Source: Scenedesmus sp. ARA3 | Taxonomy: Eukaryota; Chlorophyta; Chlorophyceae; Sphaeropleales; Scenedesmaceae | DNA: 64,000 bases | Direction: 5' to 3' | Assembly (NCBI GenBank): GCA_004335835.1 | Contig: RWJK01001617.1 | Location: 41,974-105,973 of the forward strand | In this document: piece by piece, positions 58,400 through 64,000 of the stretch | How positions within the stretch are numbered: position 1 is the first letter of the stretch | How the letters are laid out: each line of letters begins with the position of its first letter | The notes under the pieces: generated by a model | What the model saw: the letters and a program-made list of their open reading frames with translations, nothing else | What the model was told of the DNA's origin: nothing | The model's database searches: none | Position numbers and translations under genes: made by a program

Positions 58400-60486
58400 T
58401 CACCATGCGATATCAAAGGGATATCCCTGGTAGGGCGTGTTAAGATCATGCCCCACTCCCTTCATGCCGCACAGCTTCAGGATAGGCCCAGCCCCCTGCT
58501 GCCGCAGCGCAAATGCGGCCTCTTTTCCGTGCATTGGGATCGTCTTGCGGCCCATTGGCCGCCGCTCTGCACGCTCCGAAGCCGGGCCTCCCTCGCAGTA
58601 CACGTGGCACTCCAAGGTCTGGTCATTGTACTCATCTCGGGGCTCTCCCTTGCAGCCGCGCAGGCCCTGCCACCACTTGGCCATCTTGACTGTTGTGATA
58701 AGCAGGGCAGGCAGGGGGCAGGAAGGACTGTAAGTGAGGTGCCAACAGCCATGTGCAAGCACGTAAGACGCGCATAGCAGGAGTGCTGCTTGGCTGAGCG
58801 TCGGTGCACAACCCCCTGTATAGCTTCGGGTGCAAGTGCTGCTCTACTGCTGCTGGTGTTGCGGATGCAGATGCAGCAGCGCAGCGTGCACTTCTCCGCC
58901 ATCTCACGTACTAACCTCATCATACAACACGGCAGCAGCGCCAACCAAGCAACTCACGTGTCGAGATGAAGTTGGAGCCGTCCACCACGTTGTCCTTCCA
59001 GTATGTTATAACAGGGTCCTCCATGCCGTGCAGGATGAGGTGCGGCAGCTGCACCTTGGGGCTGCACTGACCCAGGAAAGACTCGCCCACACCGCCAAGC
59101 ATGTCAACCACTGCTGTGGCTGTGCGCTGGAACAGCTCGCTCTTGCAGAGCAGGTAGTTGACCATCATGCCACCCGCTGATGTGCCCGTCACCCAGAACT
59201 GCAGCCGGCAGGAGGAGCAAGCAGAGGCAGGGTGAGCACAGGCACATGCTCAAAATGCTGCTGCTGCTTGGGGGCTTGCCTGCTGCCAAACTGATGAATC
59301 CCAGCCATGCTATTACTGCCTCCATTCCAGAAGCAGCTGGTGTGCAGCTCCTGTGTTTGGTCACCACAGTCACTACTGTCACCTTCCCGTCCTGTTTTGG
59401 AGTACTAGCTTACAGAGGGCTGCTGCCGCACCTTTGACTTGTCCACTGACAGCTTGCTCAGCACGGTCTTGAGCACGCTCTCAATGTATGCAATCTCATC
59501 AATGTTGCGGTCCACGCAGGAGCCGGCGGAGCAGCTCCACCACGGCAGGTTCCACAGCTGCAGCAGGACACAACAGCAGTCGGTGCAATGCGTTGAGCAT
59601 TGGGGTCGCAAAAGGAGCTGCATACAAGCAGCTGCTGTTTGATGCGCTGCACAACCAATGGACGTCATGGATGAGAAGGCATGCTGAGGTTGTAGCTGGT
59701 GCTACCTGCTGCCTGCTTGTACTGCTTTGTGCCATATACAAGTGTCACCATAGCGCAGCCAACAACTGCCTCTACCACCCCCAGGAGAACCATCCACCCA
59801 CGCTACCACTGGCACATGCACAGCCGGCGACAAAACGTTTCATGCCCAACTCTGCCAGCTCACCATGCGCTGGTCTGGGTTGGTGTATGGGCTGGGCGTG
59901 GACTGCGGGTACACCACGATCGCGCTGTTGTACACCTTGTCGCTGCCAGCCACGCCATCCCAGTTTGCAGTGGCATCCATGGCCAGCACATTCCAGCCCA
60001 TGCGCTGGCTGATGTTATCCATGGAGCCCCAGTACACGCCGTGGATGTGCATCCACACGGGGTAGCGCCGCGTGTTGCGGTAGCCAGCCGGCAGGAACAC
60101 ATTGAACGTCCTGGTCATGTCTGCAGCAGCGTCAAGAGATGACCAAAGAACAGCATTAGGTGAACGTATGCTGCGTGTGGGGACGTGCTGTGCAGCGGAT
60201 ATATCAGGGGTCCACTGTCAGTCCTGGCGTGTCAACATGGCGCTGCTGCCATTGCTGCTGCAGTGCTGTTCAGGCAGGTTGCTGATGCTGCCTTGCTTAG
60301 AAGCTCACCTTGTCCGTTGACCTTTTGTTTGAACTCATACGTGCAAACTGGCTTCAGTGGCTCTTTCAGGGCGCGCCATTGCCCGCCCGCGTCTTTGCAC
60401 GCGCATGGCAGGTCCCCAGGCAGGCAGGATGCTGCTGCTAGCGTCGAGCATGCTAGTAACGCCGAGACTATTAGAAAAAGCTTCAT
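58400..60486 (-). CDS. Secreted alpha/beta hydrolase, PHB-depolymerase / feruloyl-esterase type
   Basis: Five exons (descending): 60486-60309, 60120-59864, 59557-59432, 59198-58958, 58689-58400; phases join, giving 363 residues. A signal peptide is clear (MKLFLIVSALLACSTLAAAS). The family (CE1/LpqC-like esterases) cleaves esters of hydroxy acids or wall-linked aromatic acids. Motifs: RTFNVFLPAGY and YPVWMHIHGVYW at the front; the nucleophile elbow VTGTSAGGMM with Ser194; the acid strand LILHGMEDPV with Asp248; and GVGHDLN with His348. A two-cysteine segment SCSAGSCVDRN, typical of the substrate-pocket disulfide in this family, is present. It is likely secreted to the wall or vacuole; the natural substrate is not known. 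Confidence 0.88.
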
Positions 60487-61737
60487 CGTCGCGCTTATAC
60501 GTGGTGCTAACCTCTACAGCAGGCACTGGCTGTTTCGAGTTGTACTTCCCAGCAGTTTTGAATGATAGCTTCTACGTGTTCAGGCAGCGCCAAATAATTT
60601 AAAGTGTACAAGACATGTTGAAGACACTCTTCTTAAGAACGTATGCGTGCTACCAGTCACTCTGACACGGGACGCGCCCTGTGCCTGACACTGCTGTGCT
60701 GTGGTGCCTAATATCTGTGGCACTTCAATCAGTCCTTCATAACTTAATACGAGAAAATGACTTTTCAAACTCATCCATTGCGTTTTTGGTGGGCTGTGTG
60801 ATGTGTCGAGCGCTGCCCGCATAGGCCATCATGGCATGGCATGCCATCGCCGTGCATTCGGACCGAGCAGGCACAGCTGTCCTCGACCGCATGACTTGCT
60901 GCAACAAGCAGCAATATATCAGCAAGGGTACTGGCAACACCTTGCAATGTCTCAAAAGACAGGATCCTGCTGCCACTGCCTGGACTAGGCACACACCTGC
61001 TGAAGCTGCAACAGAAAGCAGCCTAAGACCTGGACCAGACGACGTGTAACAGCCATGCTTTACAGACTATTCAGCGCACATGTTCTGAAAGAGCCAAGGC
61101 TACTCATGCTGCTGACTCGATCACGCAATCCAAATGCTGGTCTGCAAACTGCACCAGGCGGTATGCACAAAGTACCTAAGCCACAAACACAAACCACAGT
61201 GCAATATCAAACTGCAGTGAATCTGCATAAATACATGCCATCATGTACCCTGCCAGCACCAAGGCTGCTGTACCACATCAGGCCTGCAAAGATTCTTGCA
61301 GACCCCAGCAGTGCAGCATCAATAGCTGCCTTCTGGGAGCCAACGTGAGTGCAAGCAAGTGCATGCTGCCAAGTTTGACACTCGAGGCTTTCAACAGACA
61401 ACACCAATGCGCTGTTGCCACCATGCATTGCCACTGTGACAGGCGCCTGCACAGCAACAACATGCGCCTAAGCCTGACATCAGACATTGCAGTGGCAACA
61501 CACTTGCTGAACAACACGCTATCGCCCGTCAGCTGTATGGCCAACGCACAGCATCACGCATCCTGCCGCTAGTTCAGTTTTAGCAGCAGCTGCTGTAAAC
61601 CCACAGCAGCACCTGCTACCGCCATTGCACCAACAACTGCTGAAGCAGCATCCATCCACATGCTGACACACACCAGCTGATAGACACCCCCATCGGTCAC
61701 TACTCCCACCTATATGTACAGCCGGACTGCTGCAATC
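60487..61737. other. Intergenic region between esterase and GPI-anchored protein genes
   Basis: These 1251 bases hold the esterase promoter and the 3' UTR of the GPI-anchored protein (possible minus-strand TGTAA at 61061-61057). No gene was supported. Confidence 0.5.
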
Positions 61738-62891
61738 TTACAGCAGCAGTGCAGCACCAGCAGCAGCTGCAAGCAGCACGGCGCCCTGTGCCATGTGTGC
61801 TGCTCCTGCAGCTGACTTGGCTGAGCCTGACTGGCCGTTCAGGTAGTTGGTAAAAGAGGACAGGCCGTTGAAGCGAGGGAAGCAGGACGGCTTGGCGTCT
61901 CCTGCTGCCTCTGCCTCTCCAGCACCGGCACGCTGCACAGCAGCAGGGGAAGGGTGTAGAGCAAGGGGTGACAACAAAGCAGAACACAAGTGGTGTGTTG
62001 GATCACACAGCAAGGGTACATGTGAGCTACACCTGCCATCACCCTGCTGCACTAGTCAGGCCAGCAGCTCTGTGACAGCACACCGAGCGTGGCTGTTGCT
62101 GATGCTGGTCATGCAACCACAATTGCTAGCAGCTGCGCTGAGGCGCGCTGGGCATATGCACGGGTGGAGGAGCACATGCCGCTAAGTTCGTCCTTTCACA
62201 TGCTGCTCTGCTGCAGGGCACTGCATGGTGTGAACATATTTCGACCGTGCTGGCTGCGTTACATGAGTAGGTGGCGGGCTCACCTCGCTAACGTTGAGCA
62301 CCTCGCAGCGCTTGATGAAGTTTGTCCATGCCTCGACAGTGTCCTGCAAGCGCCACAATTGGCAACAATCGGCAGCAGTAAAAGCGGTGCGTGCTTCTTC
62401 AGACAACTGCAAGCCCTAGTTGACAGCCACCTGTGGCGCTTTTCACATCACCACCCACCCATGCTGCTGCCATGCATTAGCTTTAAGGATAAGAGGTGCA
62501 CGACACACTGTGGTTGCAAAGTGGAATTGATGTGCAGCTGCATGTGTCTCTCTGCCAGGTCAACAAGTGACTCATGTGCTACAGCAGCTGCAGCAGCCTG
62601 GTCAACAGCCTGATGCTAGCGGCTCACCTTGTTCTTGGACATGCACTTCTGCACTTCGGATCCAGCATCAGCAATAACACCATTTGGGCAATCGCTGGCG
62701 CCCTTTGGTGCTGTGCTCATGGCTGCCTTGATCATGTCGCCGCACTTGTCGCCCGCATAGTTGTCACTCATGATCGACTTGAATGTGTCCTTGCAGCTTG
62801 CATCGACAGTGTTGATTGTCTTGTCGCTGGCCAGCGCAGTGCAGGCCAGCAGCACAAGAGTGACAGCAGCAAGGAAGCGTGCGGCAGCCAT
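61738..62891 (-). CDS. Small cysteine-containing, predicted GPI-anchored surface protein
   Basis: Three exons (descending): 62891-62628, 62343-62284, 61932-61738; all phase 0, giving 172 residues. An N-terminal signal peptide (MAAARFLAAVTLVLLACTAL, cleavage after ALA) and a C-terminal pattern of small residues followed by a hydrophobic tail (SGSAKSAAGAAHMAQGAVLL to the end) fit a GPI-anchored cell-surface protein. The mature part has six cysteines (contexts ASCKD, DKCGD, SDCPN, QKCMS, KRCEV, PSCFP), likely paired. No known family was recognised; function unknown. The stop codon is part of CTGTAAG, so a TGTAA overlaps the end of the coding sequence. Confidence 0.75.
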
Positions 62892-64000
62892 TTGGACAAA
62901 AGCAGGACGAATGACAAGGAGTCGGCTAAATGGTCGTTTTTTCGTTGTTGTTGGGCATGCCGACATGCGATTGAAGTCTGTTGCACTGGTTGGAGATATG
63001 ACAGTGGACACGCGCCGGCCACGCACGCGACATGCTTAAAATCGTCAGCAAGAGATGATTTATTTAGAGGTGCATTTATCCTGAGAATCCATTATCTTTT
63101 GGGATCCCGGGTAGCAGTGAAAGCAGCAGAAGTACCCTACCCCCCATCACCCCTATCCCGTGTGGCACCTACTGCGCAGGATGATGGCAGCAACGCTTCA
63201 AAGTTTGCACCCTGCCGCTTTGATGCTAGATGACAGCACGTCGTTTAAAGTGATCTGATTGCAGGGTGCTGATGCAGAGAATGCATCAGGCTCTTCTGCT
63301 TGTGCCATGGCAAGGAAGGCTTGGATCCACCCTGCAGCACGCCTGCCATGTGACAACTGGTGGCTGGATGAAGGGCGTCAACATGCTTTTGAACTCGCAA
63401 AAGGATTAAGGAGAACGTTTCTCTTACTGATGTTGGCTCTCTGTACCTGATGCCTGCCATTGAAATGGTGACCGTCAACTTAATACAAAATTTTGTTACA
63501 AGTCAAACCCTGAGCTGGCCTGAACAGCAGATCATGTTGGTGATCAAAAGTTTTGTCAAAGCAGTTAACAGCACATTTGAAGGAATTGATCAGGATTTGG
63601 GTCTGTATCGTAGCAGGAAGCCATGGCAGTTCGTAATTCTGTGCTCGTGGCTGCATGGGCGGTGTGCTTGGTCATCATGTGTTCGCTGTATTTAGTGGAG
63701 TCCAACATCATGAAGGGCTGTAAATGTGAGCTGGGTGTGGGCCCAGGTTGTTCAGGCCTCTGACCCGCCGATTGTGGTGGTTGTAAAGTGCCAGCACGAC
63801 TTCTCGTTCTTCAGCAGATCAGCTTCGGTCAATTTGAATGATCATCTGTCTAATGTGCTTTTCCACTGGGAGAACCAGTGGCACGGTCACACAGCTGTTC
63901 GGTGCATGCAGCAGTGGTCAGCACAGCTGCAGCAGTGCTGCAGCACTGCTGCTCTGTCAGTTGAGCCTCTTCCACAATAAGACAATAAGAACCATACCAA
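62892..64000. other. Right-end region, promoter of the GPI-protein gene and unassigned sequence
   Basis: The first part must hold the promoter of the GPI-protein gene. From about 63250 onward there are partial open frames (63259-63450 and 63450-63695, plus strand, in different frames) of less CAG-rich composition. They could be exons of a gene continuing past the window or transposon remnants. I could not assign a family. Confidence 0.4.

Noticed and set aside
63259..63695. Adjacent plus-strand frames as a frameshifted transposase
   Set aside because: No catalytic motif or terminal repeat could be seen; left as unassigned sequence.

Overview
The window looks like nuclear DNA of a green alga (Chlorophyta, probably Chlorophyceae). 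The genes are split by many short GT-AG introns. Exons are rich in CAG/GCA/AGC runs that encode Gln, Ala and Ser homopolymers. Several proteins carry plastid transit peptides, and most genes are followed by TGTAA, the usual green-algal poly(A) signal. The gene set is plant-like (Psb28, NOA1/YqeH GTPase, plastid dihydroxy-acid dehydratase, apospory-type glucose-6-phosphate 1-epimerase, anchored hexokinase). The exact species cannot be told from the sequence. All exon boundaries below were worked out by hand from frame, splice consensus and family knowledge; no transcript data were available.

Layout: (1) 1-3837 (-) hexokinase, its 3' end beyond the left edge; 4296-5906 (+) leucine-carboxyl-methyltransferase-family protein, head to head with it. 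(2) 7055-10041 (+) a protein with two RRM-like domains and a C-terminal U-box. (3) 12215-13872 (-) psb28, head to head with 14152-18463 (+) glucose-6-phosphate 1-epimerase. (4) 19453-27651 (+) a 1906-residue secreted protein joining a fasciclin-like domain, Ser/Pro-rich linkers and a complete amidase domain. (5) 30439-35528 (-) TauE/SafE-family transporter with a very large central insert. (6) 37339-44097 (-) dihydroxy-acid dehydratase, 12 exons, head to head with 44468-49751 (+) NOA1-type circularly permuted GTPase. (7) 50212-about 52130 (+) a possible ERF4/Golgin-A7 protein; 52859-54914 (+) cytochrome b561; 55681-57062 (+) an unrecognised secreted protein. (8) 58400-60486 (-) secreted PHB-depolymerase/feruloyl-esterase-type hydrolase; 61738-62891 (-) small Cys-containing GPI-anchored protein. 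No gene was resolved at the right end.

The most striking pattern is recurrent tandem duplication across exon-intron boundaries. In at least seven genes (hexokinase, RRM/U-box, psb28, epimerase, amidase, TauE/SafE and dihydroxy-acid dehydratase) the last or first 25-60 bases of an exon, with the splice donor or acceptor, recur in the neighbouring intron, sometimes three or four times. In four cases the spare site is in frame with no stop between, so its use would insert 25, 31, 32 or 41 residues. In one case the copied splice junction has grown into seven perfect 17-bp repeats.

Functionally the window is mixed housekeeping rather than a cluster: sugar phosphorylation and sugar-phosphate anomer exchange, branched-chain amino-acid synthesis, PSII assembly, plastid ribosome assembly, and several surface, secretory or membrane proteins.
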